Source: Comamonas sp. SCN 67-35 (lineage in GTDB: Bacteria; Pseudomonadota; Gammaproteobacteria; Burkholderiales; Burkholderiaceae_C). From it: a stretch of 64,000 bases of DNA. The DNA is taken from contig MEFV01000013.1 of assembly GCA_001725255.1 (NCBI GenBank), forward strand, positions 1-64,000. The letters are read 5' to 3'. The notes below the pieces were generated by a model, which saw only the letters and a list, made by a program, of their open reading frames with translations, was not told the DNA's origin and ran no database searches. Positions 1 to 12,057 of the stretch are shown piece after piece; positions within the stretch are counted from its first letter, which is position 1; every line of letters starts with the position of its first letter. The position numbers and the translations under genes are program-made.

Positions 1-22
1 GCTTCAGTTGCGTCTGGCGCAT
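1..22 (-). CDS. 5' end of a divergent gene, truncated by the window
   Basis: On the minus strand an ATG at position 22 opens a frame reading MRQTQLK up to the window edge. A good ribosome binding site (GGAGG, eight bases before the ATG) supports it as a real start. Only seven codons are visible, so no function can be given. The gene is divergent from the DMT transporter and would share its promoter region. A transcriptional regulator would be a common arrangement, but that is only inference. Confidence 0.5.
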
Positions 23-80
23 GACAACACCTCCGTGAGCCCATTGGCGATAATCGGAGTGTATACATGTTTCGTTATTT
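23..80. promoter_or_regulatory. Divergent promoter/operator region
   Basis: This AT-rich gap separates two divergent starts. It contains the perfect palindrome TGTATACA at 60-67 and the related segments GTATACATGTT and AACATAC about 20 bp apart. Such palindromes in a divergent gap suggest a regulator site, possibly for the product of the leftward gene. No clear -35/-10 pair could be assigned. Confidence 0.35.
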
Positions 81-1070
81 ATGTGTCAACATACTAGTCG
101 GGATGGCGGCGTTTTGACCGGCGCGCACGTCCTGTCGCGCCAGCACCTGGGCTTCTGGCTGGGCGTGCTCGGCATGGTGCTGTTTTCCGTCACCGTGCCG
201 GCCACGCGGCTGGCGACGGGCTCGGATGTCCACCCGCAGCTGTCGCCCTGGTTCGTCACCGCCGGAAGGGCGGCGATCGCCGGGCTGCTCTCGGTGGCCT
301 TTCTGCTGTGGACGCGCACGCCCTGGCCTGCCCGGCACCAGTGGCGCCCGCTGCTGCTGGCGCTGCTCGGCAACGTGCTGGCCTGGCCGCTGCTGGCGGC
401 GCTGGCCCTGCGCAGCGTCACGGCCGTGCACGCGGCCGTCATCGTCGCCGTCATTCCACTGGCGACGGCGGTGTTCGCCGCCCTCATCCTGCTTGAGCGC
501 GAGCGCCTGGGCTTCTGGGTCTGCGCGGTGCTGGGCGCGGCGCTGGTGATCGTGTTTTCACTGATGCGCGCGCATGGTCAGGGCGGCTTCGGCTTCGCCT
601 GGGCCGACGTGCTGCTGGTGGGCGCGGTGCTGGCCTCGTCCTTCGGCTACGTCTACGGCGCGCAGGTCACGCCGGAGCTGGGCGCCGAGCGCGTGATCTG
701 CTGGATGTGCGCGCTCGCGCTGCCCGCGTCGCTGCCCATCGCGCTGTGGCTCTGGCCCGAGGGCGCGGCGCTGGCGCCCGTGCACTGGCCGGCCTGGGCC
801 GGGCTCATCTACGTGGGCGCGGTGTCGATGTGGTCGGGATTCTTTGCCTGGTTTCGTGGCCTGGAGTGGGGCGGCACGCTCAGGGTGAGCCAGGTGCTGC
901 TGGTGCAGCCTTTCCTGGCGATGGTGTTTGCCGTGCCCATGCTGGGCGAGCGCATCGACGCGACGTCGCTGGGTTTCGCGCTGGCGGTCGTCGCCACGGT
1001 CTTCATCGGGCGCCGCTTCTCGGGGGCGGCGCAGCCCTCGAAGGCAAAAGGCGCAGCCGTCGTTGATTGA
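81..1070 (+). CDS. EamA/DMT-superfamily transporter
   Basis: A 329-residue, very hydrophobic protein with about ten membrane segments arranged as two EamA-type halves. This is typical of the drug/metabolite transporter superfamily of inner-membrane exporters. Examples are the stretches around LGFWLGVLGMVLFSVTVPA in the first half and GTLRVSQVLLVQPFLAMVF in the second. The substrate cannot be told from sequence. The ATG at 81 has no obvious ribosome binding site, and a TTG at 114 is an alternative start that removes eleven hydrophilic residues. It ends against a long hairpin and is convergent with the ABC genes. Confidence 0.85.
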   Translation: MCQHTSRDGGVLTGAHVLSRQHLGFWLGVLGMVLFSVTVPATRLATGSDVHPQLSPWFVTAGRAAIAGLLSVAFLLWTRTPWPARHQWRPLLLALLGNVLAWPLLAALALRSVTAVHAAVIVAVIPLATAVFAALILLERERLGFWVCAVLGAALVIVFSLMRAHGQGGFGFAWADVLLVGAVLASSFGYVYGAQVTPELGAERVICWMCALALPASLPIALWLWPEGAALAPVHWPAWAGLIYVGAVSMWSGFFAWFRGLEWGGTLRVSQVLLVQPFLAMVFAVPMLGERIDATSLGFALAVVATVFIGRRFSGAAQPSKAKGAAVVD

Positions 1071-1163
1071 AAAAAAGGAGCTGCTTGCGCTTTCCAGTTC
1101 CTGATTTCAGTGTGAAAACACTTTGAAATCCTTTGTGGAAAAGCGCGAACAGCTCCTGTTTTT
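1071..1163. terminator. Long bidirectional hairpin between convergent genes
   Basis: Arms at 1077-1096 and 1136-1156 (GGAGCTGCTTGCGC and its near-complement) enclose a second inverted repeat (GATTTCAGTG / CACTTTGAAATC). The whole is flanked by an A-run on the left and a T-run on the right, as expected for a terminator working in both directions. It sits between the convergent DMT transporter and ABC ATPase genes. The outer arm AGCTGCTTGCGCTTTCCAG resembles the dispersed repeat seen at 8698 and 21847. Confidence 0.7.
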
Positions 1164-1168
1164 TCGGA

Positions 1169-1963
1169 TCAACCCAGCAGCAGCGCGTCGTCGGCCAGTT
1201 CTTCGCCGCGCACCTTGGCGAACATCTTGAGCAGGTCGGGCACGTCCAGGCGCGAGCGCTCCTCGCCCGCCACGTCGAGCACGACCTGGCCCTGGTGCAG
1301 CATCACGGTACGCTCACCGACGTCCAGCGCCTGGCGCATCGAGTGCGTGACCATCATGGTGGTCAGTTTGTTCTCGGAGACGATGCGCTGCGTGAGCTGG
1401 AGCACGAAGTCCGCGGTGCGCGGATCGAGCGCGGCGGTGTGCTCGTCGAGCAGCAGAATGCGCGAGGGCTGCAGCGATGCCATGAGCAGGCTCACCGCCT
1501 GGCGTTGCCCGCCCGAGAGCAGGCCGATGCGGTCCGTCAGGCGGTTTTCCAGCCCCAGGCCCAGGGTGGCCAGCTTCTCTCGAAACATCGAGCGCTCGGA
1601 CTTCTTCACGGCCGCGTGCAGGCCGCGCTTGGTGCCGCGCTGCTGGGCGAGCGCCATGTTCTCCTCGATCGTCAGGTCTTCGCAGGTGCCGGCCATCGGA
1701 TCCTGGAACACGCGGGCCACGCGCTGCGCACGTGTCCAGACGGGTTCGTTGGTCACGTCCAGCCCATCGATGGTGACGGTGCCGGTATCCACCGCCAGAT
1801 CGCCGGAGATGGCGTTCAGGAAGGTGGATTTGCCCGCGCCGTTGGAGCCGATGACGGTGACGAACTGCCCCAGCGGAATCTCCAGCGACATGCCGCGCAG
1901 CGCCTTGGTTTCGATCGGCGTGCCGGGGTTGAAGGTGATGAAAAGGTCTTTGGCGTCCAGCAT
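1169..1963 (-). CDS. ABC transporter ATP-binding protein
   Basis: A 264-residue ATPase that would power uptake through the adjacent permease. Walker A (GSNGAGKST, residues 39-47), the signature LSGGQ (149-153), Walker B ending LLLDEHTAALD (near 170-180) and the switch histidine (H207) are all present, so it should be active. It is the last gene of the importer set (binding protein, permease, ATPase), 17 bp after the permease. The start is the ATG of MLDAKD; the longer frame upstream is only the permease gene read in another frame. Families of this arrangement import amino acids or related small molecules, but the substrate here is unknown. Confidence 0.9.
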   Translation of the reverse strand: MLDAKDLFITFNPGTPIETKALRGMSLEIPLGQFVTVIGSNGAGKSTFLNAISGDLAVDTGTVTIDGLDVTNEPVWTRAQRVARVFQDPMAGTCEDLTIEENMALAQQRGTKRGLHAAVKKSERSMFREKLATLGLGLENRLTDRIGLLSGGQRQAVSLLMASLQPSRILLLDEHTAALDPRTADFVLQLTQRIVSENKLTTMMVTHSMRQALDVGERTVMLHQGQVVLDVAGEERSRLDVPDLLKMFAKVRGEELADDALLLG

Positions 1964-1980
1964 GGTGCATGCCTCCCCGT

Positions 1981-2889
1981 TCACAGGCTCTTGGGCGCTT
2001 CGGGCAGCCGTTTGTGCTGCAGCAGGCGCTTGAGGTTGGGCACGACCAGGGCCAGTGTCACCAGCAGCGCGGTCACCAGGTTCAGATCCTGCGCCTTCAG
2101 GCCGATGAAGTCGCTGTTGAGCGCCGCAGCGATGAAAAAGCGATAGACGATGGCCCCGATGATGGCCGCGAGCGTGGCATACACGAGGCGGCGCGATGGC
2201 AGGATGGCTTCGCCGACGATGACCGCGGCCAGGCCGATCACGATCGTGCCTATGCCCATGGAAATGTCGGCGCCGCCCTGCGTCTGCGCGAACAGCGCGC
2301 CCGACAGGCCCACGAGGGCGTTGGAAATCGCCATGCCCAGCAGCACCATCGCGCCGGTATTGATGCCCTGCGCGCGGGCCATGCGCGAGTTCGACCCCGT
2401 GGCCCGGATCGCAAGGCCCCGCTCCGTGGAGAAGAACCAGTCGACGGCGAACTTGGCCACGATGACCAGCACCAGCAGCAGCAGCGGGCGCCACCAGAAA
2501 TCCTGCAGGCCTTCGGGCTGCAGCAGGGTGAACACCGTCGGGTCGTTGATCAGCGGCACGTTCGGCCCGCCCATGATGCGCAGGTTCACCGAGAAGAGGG
2601 CGATCATCATCAGGATGGAGGCCAGCAGATCCATGATGCGCAGGCGCACGTTGAGCCAGCCCGTGATATAGCCCGCGACGGCGCCGGCCAGCGTGGCGGC
2701 GACGGTGGCCAGGTAGGGGCTGTAGCCGTTGTGGATCATGATGGCGCAGACCGCGCCGCCCAGCGGGAAGCTGCCATCCACCGTCAGGTCGGGAAAGCGC
2801 AGCAGCCGGAACGAGATGTAGACGCCGAGCGCGACCAGGGCAAAGATCAGCCCGATCTCGACGGCGCCAAGAAAGGAAAAGAGGGACAT
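1981..2889 (-). CDS. ABC transporter permease, branched-chain amino acid type
   Basis: A 302-residue inner-membrane protein with eight to ten predicted helices, beginning MSLFSFLGAVEIGLIFALVA. Layout and sequence (for example RFPDLTVDGSFPLGGAVCA) fit the BPD_transp_2 permease family that pairs with PF04392-type binding proteins. It lies between the binding-protein and ATPase genes on the same strand. It is separated from the binding-protein gene by a strong hairpin with a T-run, so part of the transcription should stop before it. The three genes together resemble TrpXYZ-like importers; specificity is not demonstrated. Confidence 0.88.
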   Translation of the reverse strand: MSLFSFLGAVEIGLIFALVALGVYISFRLLRFPDLTVDGSFPLGGAVCAIMIHNGYSPYLATVAATLAGAVAGYITGWLNVRLRIMDLLASILMMIALFSVNLRIMGGPNVPLINDPTVFTLLQPEGLQDFWWRPLLLLVLVIVAKFAVDWFFSTERGLAIRATGSNSRMARAQGINTGAMVLLGMAISNALVGLSGALFAQTQGGADISMGIGTIVIGLAAVIVGEAILPSRRLVYATLAAIIGAIVYRFFIAAALNSDFIGLKAQDLNLVTALLVTLALVVPNLKRLLQHKRLPEAPKSL

Positions 2890-2903
2890 GGCGACTCTCT
2901 AAG

Positions 2904-2935
2904 AAAAAACAGGAAACGCGTGGCCGCGTTTCCTG
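2904..2935 (-). terminator. Intrinsic terminator/attenuator between binding-protein and permease genes
   Basis: On the minus strand, perfect 11-bp arms (CAGGAAACGCG / CGCGTTTCCTG, 4-base loop) are followed directly by six Ts. It lies just after the binding-protein gene and before the permease gene. Partial read-through would give more binding protein than membrane components. Confidence 0.8.
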
Positions 2936-2969
2936 TATTCGCAGGGGTGAAAACGGTCAGACCGGCAGC

Positions 2970-3935
2970 TTACTTCACCACCTGCGTGGCCGACTTGATC
3001 AGGTCTTCGGAGAGCTTCACACCCTGCTTCTCGGCAGCGCCGGGGTTCACGAAGAGCTCCATCTTGGTGCTGACTTCGGGCTTGATGTCGCCGGGCTTCT
3101 CGCCCTTCAAGATGCGCGCCACCATGCGGCCGGTCTGCTCGCCCAGGTCACGGTAGTTGATGCCCAGCGCGGCGATGGCGCCGCGCTTGACGCTGTCGGT
3201 GTCCGAGGCCACGAGCGGCAGCTTGGCTTCCTGACCGACCTTCACCAGCGCCTCATAGGCGGAAACGACGTTGTTGTCGGTGTTGGTGTAGATCACGTCG
3301 GCCTTGCCGATCAGGCTGCGCGCGGCGCTGCCCACGTCCACCGAGCGCGGGGCCGAGGCTTCCACCAGCGTCATGCCCATCTTGGGCAGCAACTCCTTGA
3401 GTTCCTTGACCACCACGACCGAGTTGGCTTCACCCGGGTTGTAGACCATGCCGATGCGCTTGGCATTGGGCACGACCTTCTTGACCAGTTCCATCTGCTT
3501 GTCCAGCGCCAGCAGATCGGACACCCCCGTGACGTTGGTGTGCGAGGGCTCCCAGTTGGGCACCAGCTTGGCGGCCACCGGGTCGGTCACGGCCGAGAAC
3601 ACGACCGACACCGTCTTGGTGGCGGCCACCACGGCCTGCGCCGACGGCGTGGCGATGGCAATGATCACGTCGGGCTTGTCGCCGATGAACTTGCGGGCAA
3701 TCTGCGCGGCGGTGCCGGTGTTGCCCTGCGCGCTCTGGTATTGCCACTTGAGGTTCTTGCCTTCTTCGTAACCCGCGGCCTTGAGCGCGTCCTTGGCGCC
3801 ATCGCGCACGGCGTCCAGCGCCGGGTGCTCGACGATGGCCGTGACGGCCACCGATTTCTCTTGGGCGCTGGCCGGGGCAATCGCGGCGAATGCCAGCGTG
3901 AGTGCACCCAGGGTCATCCAGGGCAAGTGCTTCAT
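2970..3935 (-). CDS. ABC transporter substrate-binding protein (PF04392 type)
   Basis: A 321-residue periplasmic protein with a clear signal peptide (MKHLPWMTLGALTLAFAAIA, cleavage after ASA). The mature part (VTAIVEHPALDAVRDGAKDA ... VTDPVAAKLVPNW ... YTNTDNNVVSAYEALV) is typical of the ABC_sub_bind family related to TrpX. The start is set by an AGGAG site just before the ATG. It is the first gene of the importer operon and is followed by a terminator-like hairpin, so it is probably made in excess of the permease. The ligand is not predictable; tryptophan or another amino acid is a family-based guess. Confidence 0.88.
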   Translation of the reverse strand: MKHLPWMTLGALTLAFAAIAPASAQEKSVAVTAIVEHPALDAVRDGAKDALKAAGYEEGKNLKWQYQSAQGNTGTAAQIARKFIGDKPDVIIAIATPSAQAVVAATKTVSVVFSAVTDPVAAKLVPNWEPSHTNVTGVSDLLALDKQMELVKKVVPNAKRIGMVYNPGEANSVVVVKELKELLPKMGMTLVEASAPRSVDVGSAARSLIGKADVIYTNTDNNVVSAYEALVKVGQEAKLPLVASDTDSVKRGAIAALGINYRDLGEQTGRMVARILKGEKPGDIKPEVSTKMELFVNPGAAEKQGVKLSEDLIKSATQVVK

Positions 3936-4034
3936 GTGTATCTCCTTGTTGGAAATTTGATGGTGACATTGCAGCGCAGCGGGGGTCTCCACCATGGCGC
4001 CGTGGCGCGAGTGTACGTCAGCCACCCCATGCAC

Positions 4035-4055
4035 AACGCCCCTGATCGGGGCGTT
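4035..4055 (-). terminator. Hairpin downstream of the ETF-QO gene
   Basis: A perfect 8-bp stem (AACGCCCC / GGGGCGTT, 5-base loop) lies 31 bp beyond the ETF-QO stop codon and upstream of the binding-protein gene. There is no T-run after it on the minus strand. It may be a weak or factor-assisted terminator, or an operator. Confidence 0.4.
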
Positions 4056-4086
4056 TCAGGGAATACCCTTGCTTGATTTTTGTCAC

Positions 4087-5781
4087 TCACATCGACGCGT
4101 AGTTCGGTCCGCCGCCGCCTTCGGGCGTGACCCAGACGATGTTCTGCGTCGGGTCCTTGATGTCGCAGGTCTTGCAGTGGATGCAGTTCTGCGCATTGAT
4201 CTGCAGGCGCTTGCCACCCGCGCCGTCGTCGACGAATTCATAGACCCCGGCCGGGCAGTAGCGTGCCTCGGGACCGGCGTATTTCGCGAGGTTGACGTCC
4301 ACCGGCACCGACGCATCCTTGAGCGTGAGGTGCGAGGGCTGGTTCTCCTCGTGGTTGGTGTTGCTGATGAAGACGCTGGAGAGGCGGTCGAACGTGAGCT
4401 TGCCGTCGGGCTTGGGGTAGTCGATGGGCTGGCACTCGCTGGCGGGCTTCAGATACGCATAGTCGGGCTTTTTGCGGTGCAGCGTCCACGGGAAGTGCCC
4501 GCGCAGCACGAACTGCTCCAGGCCGTTCATCGCCGTGCCCACCGACAGGCCCCAGCGGAACCAGTTCTTGAAGTTGCGGTCGCGCTGCAGCTCGTTGAAA
4601 AGCCAGCTGTTCTCGAAGCCCCGCGTGTAGGCCTTGAGCTCGTCGTGCTGGCGCCCGGCCACGATGGCCTCGAAGGCCGCGTCGGCCGCGAGCATGCCGG
4701 TCTTGATGGCTGAGTGGCTGCCCTTGATGCGGCTCACGTTCAGGAAACCCGCGTCGCAGCCGATCAGCGCGCCACCCGGGAAGACGAACCTGGGCAGCGA
4801 GTTGATGCCGCTGGCGTTGATGGCGCGCGCGCCGTATTCGAGGCGCTTGGCGGTGACTTCGCCCTTGGCGTTCTCGAAGTACCAGCGCACGTTGGGGTGC
4901 GTCTTCCAGCGCTGGAATTCCTCGAAGGGGCTCAGGTAAGGGTTGGTGTAGTTCAGACCCGTGACGAAACCCAGCGCCACGCGGTTGCCGTCCAGGTGGT
5001 ACATGAAGCCGCCGCCGTAGGTGCTCGGGTCCATGGGCCAGCCGGCGGTGTGCATGACGAAGCCCGGCTGGTGGCGCTCGGGATCGATCTCCCAGAGTTC
5101 CTTCACGCCCAGGCCCCAGGCCTGCGGGTCGCGCCCGTCGTCGAGCTTGTAGCGCGCAATCACCTGCTTGCCCAGGTGCCCGCGCGCGCCTTCGGCGAAG
5201 ATGGTGTACTTGCCCAGCAGCTCCATGCCGAGCTGGAAGTTCTCGGTGGGTTCGCCGTCCTTGCCTATGCCCATGTTGCCCGTGGCCACGCCCTTGACGG
5301 CGCCCTTGTCGTCATAGAGCACCTCGGCGGCGGCAAAGCCGGGGAAGATTTCCACGCCCAGCGCCTCGGCTTGAGAAGCCAGCCACTTGGTGGCCTGGCC
5401 CAGGCTCACGATGTAGTTGCCGTGGTTGTTGGCAAACGGCGGCAGGAACAGGTTGGGGATGCGAAACGACCCGCCTTCGCCGCCCAGGAACACGTAGGCG
5501 TCTTCGGTCACGGGCTGGTTCAAAGGCGCGCCCTTGGCCCTCCAGTCGGGGATGAGTTCGTTGAGCGCGCGCGGATCGACGATGGCGCCCGAGAGGATGT
5601 GCGCGCCCGGCTCCGAGCCTTTTTCCAGCACCACGACCGACACTTCCTTGCCGTGCGCCGCCGCCTGCTGCTTGAGGCGGATGGCGGTGGCCAGGCCCCC
5701 GGGGCCCGCGCCGACGATCACCACGTCGTATTCCATGGACTCGCGGGGGCCGTATTGGGCGAGGATTTCTTCGTTGGTCAT
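4087..5781 (-). CDS. Electron transfer flavoprotein-ubiquinone oxidoreductase
   Basis: A 564-residue membrane-associated iron-sulfur flavoprotein that passes electrons from ETF (fatty-acid and amino-acid oxidation) to ubiquinone. The FAD dinucleotide motif GAGPGG is at residues 24-29. Conserved ETF-QO stretches such as EKGSEPGAHILSGAIVDPRA follow. The C-terminus carries the ferredoxin-like 4Fe-4S cysteines (YCPAGVYEF and NCIHCKTCDIKDP). Length is normal for the family. The ATG of MTNEEILAQYGPRESMEYDV was chosen because the extra upstream codons are not family-like. Two palindromes upstream (5832-5848 and 5863-5876) may be regulatory. Confidence 0.95.
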   Translation of the reverse strand: MTNEEILAQYGPRESMEYDVVIVGAGPGGLATAIRLKQQAAAHGKEVSVVVLEKGSEPGAHILSGAIVDPRALNELIPDWRAKGAPLNQPVTEDAYVFLGGEGGSFRIPNLFLPPFANNHGNYIVSLGQATKWLASQAEALGVEIFPGFAAAEVLYDDKGAVKGVATGNMGIGKDGEPTENFQLGMELLGKYTIFAEGARGHLGKQVIARYKLDDGRDPQAWGLGVKELWEIDPERHQPGFVMHTAGWPMDPSTYGGGFMYHLDGNRVALGFVTGLNYTNPYLSPFEEFQRWKTHPNVRWYFENAKGEVTAKRLEYGARAINASGINSLPRFVFPGGALIGCDAGFLNVSRIKGSHSAIKTGMLAADAAFEAIVAGRQHDELKAYTRGFENSWLFNELQRDRNFKNWFRWGLSVGTAMNGLEQFVLRGHFPWTLHRKKPDYAYLKPASECQPIDYPKPDGKLTFDRLSSVFISNTNHEENQPSHLTLKDASVPVDVNLAKYAGPEARYCPAGVYEFVDDGAGGKRLQINAQNCIHCKTCDIKDPTQNIVWVTPEGGGGPNYASM

Positions 5782-5831
5782 GTTGGGGTCCGTACAAAGA
5801 GCGCGGTGGCGCGCCGCCTGGGGGAATTCAG

Positions 5832-5876
5832 GCGCCATTGTATGGCGCGCGCAGGCTTAAAAAGCACGATCGTTCT
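5832..5876. promoter_or_regulatory. Two palindromes upstream of ETF-QO (candidate operator)
   Basis: GCGCCAT-TGT-ATGGCGC lies at 5832-5848 and AGCACGATCGTTCT (one mismatch from a perfect palindrome) at 5863-5876. Both are within 100 bp upstream of the ETF-QO start. The ACGATCGT core resembles TetR-type operators of fatty-acid regulators in betaproteobacteria. That link is inference from general knowledge. Confidence 0.4.
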
Positions 5877-5924
5877 ATTTTTTGATGTGGCAATGTCCAC
5901 ATCGGAGAAGGTGGGGGGCGGGGG

Positions 5925-6000
5925 TGGCTCCTCGACCTGGGCTCGAACCAGGGACCTGCGGATTAACAGTCCGTCGCTCTACCGACTGAGCTATCGAGGA
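5925..6000 (-). tRNA. tRNA-Asn (anticodon GTT)
   Basis: The complement reads TCCTCGATAGCTCAGTCGG..., with a D-loop, an anticodon loop CTGTTAA, the T-loop GGTTCGAGCC and an acceptor stem TCCTCGA/TCGAGGA followed by an encoded CCA. The anticodon GTT gives asparagine. The length of 76 nt is standard. Confidence 0.97.
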
Positions 6001-6043
6001 ACAAGAGCGCGATTCTAACGTGAAAATCGGCTGCTCAAGAAGC

Positions 6044-6466
6044 TCATTGCGCTTCGGGTTCGGGCCGGTACCACAGCCAGGCGAGCACGCAGGCCATGTT
6101 GATCCAGGCGAACCAGCGCGCCCAGTTGGGGGCGTTCACCACGGCCAGGATGAGGGCGGTGCTGCCCATGACCAGCGTGGCGCTCACCTTGGCGCGGCGG
6201 CTCACGCGCCCGCCGTCGGCCCAGTTGCGCAGCATGGGGCCGAAGAGCTTGTGGCGCCACAGCCAGGCATGCAGGCGCGGCGAGCTGCGCGCGGCGGCCC
6301 AGGCGGCGATCAGGATGAAGACCGTGGTGGGCAGGCCGGGCAGGAAGATGCCGACGATGCCCGTGGCCAGGCTCAGCAAGGCCAGGGCGAGCAGCAGCCA
6401 GCGCACCGGCGCGGGCGGCGGAGGCGGCAGGTCGGGCAGCTCGACCGGATCGGTGGGTTCGCTCAC
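6044..6466 (-). CDS. YbaN/DUF454 family inner-membrane protein
   Basis: A 140-residue protein with a short proline-rich N-terminus followed by the DUF454 core. The motif [20 protein letters not shown], then a cytoplasmic stretch with a conserved WLWRH-x-LFGP, and two C-terminal helices are all typical. Function is unknown for the family. It is divergent from the peptide deformylase gene with only 38 bp between the starts. Confidence 0.85.
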   Translation of the reverse strand: MSEPTDPVELPDLPPPPPAPVRWLLLALALLSLATGIVGIFLPGLPTTVFILIAAWAAARSSPRLHAWLWRHKLFGPMLRNWADGGRVSRRAKVSATLVMGSTALILAVVNAPNWARWFAWINMACVLAWLWYRPEPEAQ

Positions 6467-6504
6467 GGCGGCGATTGTGCCCGCGATGTATGCTGCACCG
6501 CACG

Positions 6505-7041
6505 ATGACCATACACACGATCCTGAAAATGGGCGACGCGCGCCTGCTGCGTGTGGCGCAGCCCGTGCGCGAGTTCGACACCGAGGCCCTGCACCGCCTG
6601 GTCTACGACCTCATCGACACCATGCGCGCCGCCAGCGGCGCGGGCCTGGCCGCACCGCAGATCGGCGTGGACCTGCAGGTCGTCGTCTTCGGCAGCGAGG
6701 CGGCGAACCCGCGCTACCCCGATCGGCCGCTGGTGCCGCGCACCGTGCTGGTGAACCCGGTCATCACGCCGCTCGGCGACGAGCAGGAAGACGACTGGGA
6801 AGGGTGCCTCTCCATTCCCGGCCTGCGGGGCAGGGTGCCGCGCTACACGCGCATCCGCTACAGCGGCTTCGACCCCTATGGCGACCCGATAGCGCGCGAG
6901 GCCGAGGGGTTTCACGCCCGCGTGGTGCAGCATGAGTGCGACCACCTGATCGGCAAGCTCTACCCCATGCGCATGCGCGACCTCACGCAACTGGGCTATA
7001 CGGACGTGCTGTTCCCGGGCGTGCCGCTCGAAGACGACTGA
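6505..7041 (+). CDS. def: Peptide deformylase
   Basis: A 178-residue cytoplasmic metalloenzyme that removes the formyl group from new polypeptide N-termini. All three family motifs are present: [10 protein letters not shown] (45-54), EGCLSIPG (99-106, metal ligand C101) and QHECDH (142-147, metal ligands H143 and H147, catalytic E144). The ATG of [10 protein letters not shown] is chosen; an in-frame upstream start would add ten atypical residues. It stands apart from the usual def-fmt pair, so it is likely a second deformylase copy. Its 3' end overlaps the convergent thioredoxin-like gene by 46 bp. Confidence 0.95.
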   Translation: MTIHTILKMGDARLLRVAQPVREFDTEALHRLVYDLIDTMRAASGAGLAAPQIGVDLQVVVFGSEAANPRYPDRPLVPRTVLVNPVITPLGDEQEDDWEGCLSIPGLRGRVPRYTRIRYSGFDPYGDPIAREAEGFHARVVQHECDHLIGKLYPMRMRDLTQLGYTDVLFPGVPLEDD

Positions 7042-7364
7042 GCCTCGATCTGCACCAGCGCCTCGCCGATCGCGGCCTGGCCCTGCGGGCGCACGAGGCG
7101 TGCCACCTCGGCGCCGTCCTTCAGGAAGACCAGCGTGGGCCAGAGCTTGACGCCGTAGCTGCGCCCCAGCGGCCGGCCGGGGCCGTCCTCGATCTTCAGG
7201 TGCACCACGTCGCCGTGTGCCCGCAGCGCGCCTTTGATGAGCGGCTGTGCGCTCGCGCAGTGGCCGCACCAGGGCGTGCCGAATTCGAGCAGCACCGCGC
7301 CCTTGAAACGATCGACCGTCTCGCGCGAAGGCGTGGCGGCCAGATGCGTGGCTTGGTAATTCAT
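6996..7364 (-). CDS. Thioredoxin-family protein (WCGHC)
   Basis: A 122-residue single-domain thioredoxin fold. The redox motif WCGHC is at residues 32-36, and the conserved cis-proline region ([12 protein letters not shown]) is present. The CGHC pair is more disulfide-isomerase-like than the CGPC of classical thioredoxin. No signal peptide is seen, so it is probably cytoplasmic. The serine-rich tail ([14 protein letters not shown]) is encoded partly within the region overlapping the convergent deformylase gene. It lies 23 bp after moaA on the same strand and may be co-transcribed with it. Confidence 0.85.
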   Translation of the reverse strand: MNYQATHLAATPSRETVDRFKGAVLLEFGTPWCGHCASAQPLIKGALRAHGDVVHLKIEDGPGRPLGRSYGVKLWPTLVFLKDGAEVARLVRPQGQAAIGEALVQIEAQSSSSGTPGNSTSV

Positions 7365-7387
7365 GAACAGGATCCTTGCGCCGCGCG

Positions 7388-8536
<1,149 letters not shown>

Positions 8537-8697
8537 GCGGCCATTGTGCCGTTGTTGCGCCGCCGCCGTCCGCCCCGCCGGGCAACCCGCATGGGCGAAG
8601 GGTTGAGCCCCGGGCGGGGGCAATGGCCGCGCGCGTGGCATCAATGGGATGGCGGTGATGTAATCGTCGCCGCACACCCGGCAAAAAATTACTCTTT

Positions 8698-8746
8698 CGA
8701 TAGCTGCTCGCGCTTGTTGGACAAGCGTTTGCAGCCTTTTCTATTT
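8698..8746 (+). repeat. Dispersed hairpin repeat (AGCTGCT..GCGCTTG family), copy 1
   Basis: GCTGC-TCG-CGCTTG and CAAGCG-TTT-GCAGC form a hairpin with a 5-base loop at 8703-8735, ending in a T-rich tail. It matches the segment at 21847-21895 at most positions. It lies just before the start of the DMT transporter gene, in its 5' leader. I associate this sequence type with intergenic repeats of Comamonadaceae; family membership is inferred. Confidence 0.65.
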
Positions 8747-8752
8747 GAATCC

Positions 8753-9629
8753 ATGCCTTCCCTCACGCGCACGCAACTGGCCATTGCGTTGATCTTCGTC
8801 GTGCCCATCCTCTGGGGCTTCAACTTCCTGATTGCCCGCAGTGCGCCGGGGGTCATTGCGCCCCATGCGCTCGCGGGCGAGCGCTGGCTGTTCGCCTGCG
8901 TGCTGTTCTGCGCCGTGGCCTGGCGCGAGCTGTGGGCGCAACGCCGCGTGGTGCTGGCCGACTGGCGCCACATGCTGGTGCTGGGCGCGCTGGGCATGTG
9001 GATCTGCGGCGCCTGGGTCTACATCGCGGGGCAGAGCACGAACGCCACCAACATGGCGCTGATCTACGCGATTTCGCCCGTGATGATCGCCGTGATCTCG
9101 CGCGTGTGGCTCAAGGAGTCGTTCAACGCGGTGCAGGGCTGCGGCGTGGCGCTGGCGCTCGCGGGTGTGGTGCACGTGGTGCTCAAGGGCCGCTGGGCAG
9201 ACCTGGCGCACCTGCAGTGGGAGCCGGGCGACCTGTGGATGCTGGGCGCGATGATTTCGTGGACCTTCTTCACCATCCTGCTCAGGCGCTGGAGCACGCC
9301 GCTCACGGACCTCGCGCGCCTGGGCGTGATGAGTTTCGCGGGCGTGCTCGTGATCCTGCCCTTTGCCGCCTGGGAGGCCGCCACCGTGCCCTTGCCGGTG
9401 TGGAGCGTGCACGGCGTGATATTGGCGCTGGCCGCGGCCGTGCTGCCCGGCTTTGCCGCCTACCTGGGCTACACCTTCATGCTGCGCCAGCTCGGCGCGG
9501 CGCGCGCGGGCGTGGTGCTCTACCTCGGGCCGCCGTACGCGGCCGTGATGGCCTGGCTGATCCTGGGCGAGCCCATCCACGTCTATCACGTGGTGGGGCT
9601 GCTGCTGATCCTGCCGGGGATCTGGCTGG

Positions 9630-9643
<14 letters not shown>
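8753..9643 (+). CDS. EamA/DMT-superfamily transporter
   Basis: A 296-residue protein with ten hydrophobic helices in two EamA repeats. It begins MPSLTRTQLAIALIFVVPIL and has the typical WGFNFLIARS start of helix 1. It is probably an inner-membrane exporter of a metabolite or amino acid; the substrate is unknown. The gene starts a few bases after the dispersed hairpin repeat and overlaps the 3' end of convergent lon by 14 bp. A much longer open frame running in from 7376 is merely the antisense of moaA. Confidence 0.85.

Positions 9644-12053
<2,410 letters not shown>

Positions 12054-12057
<4 letters not shown>

Noticed and set aside
5884..5903. GATGTGG-N6-CCACATC hairpin next to tRNA-Asn as its terminator
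   Set aside because: On the minus strand it is followed by As, not Ts, so it lacks the run needed for intrinsic termination in the tRNA direction.
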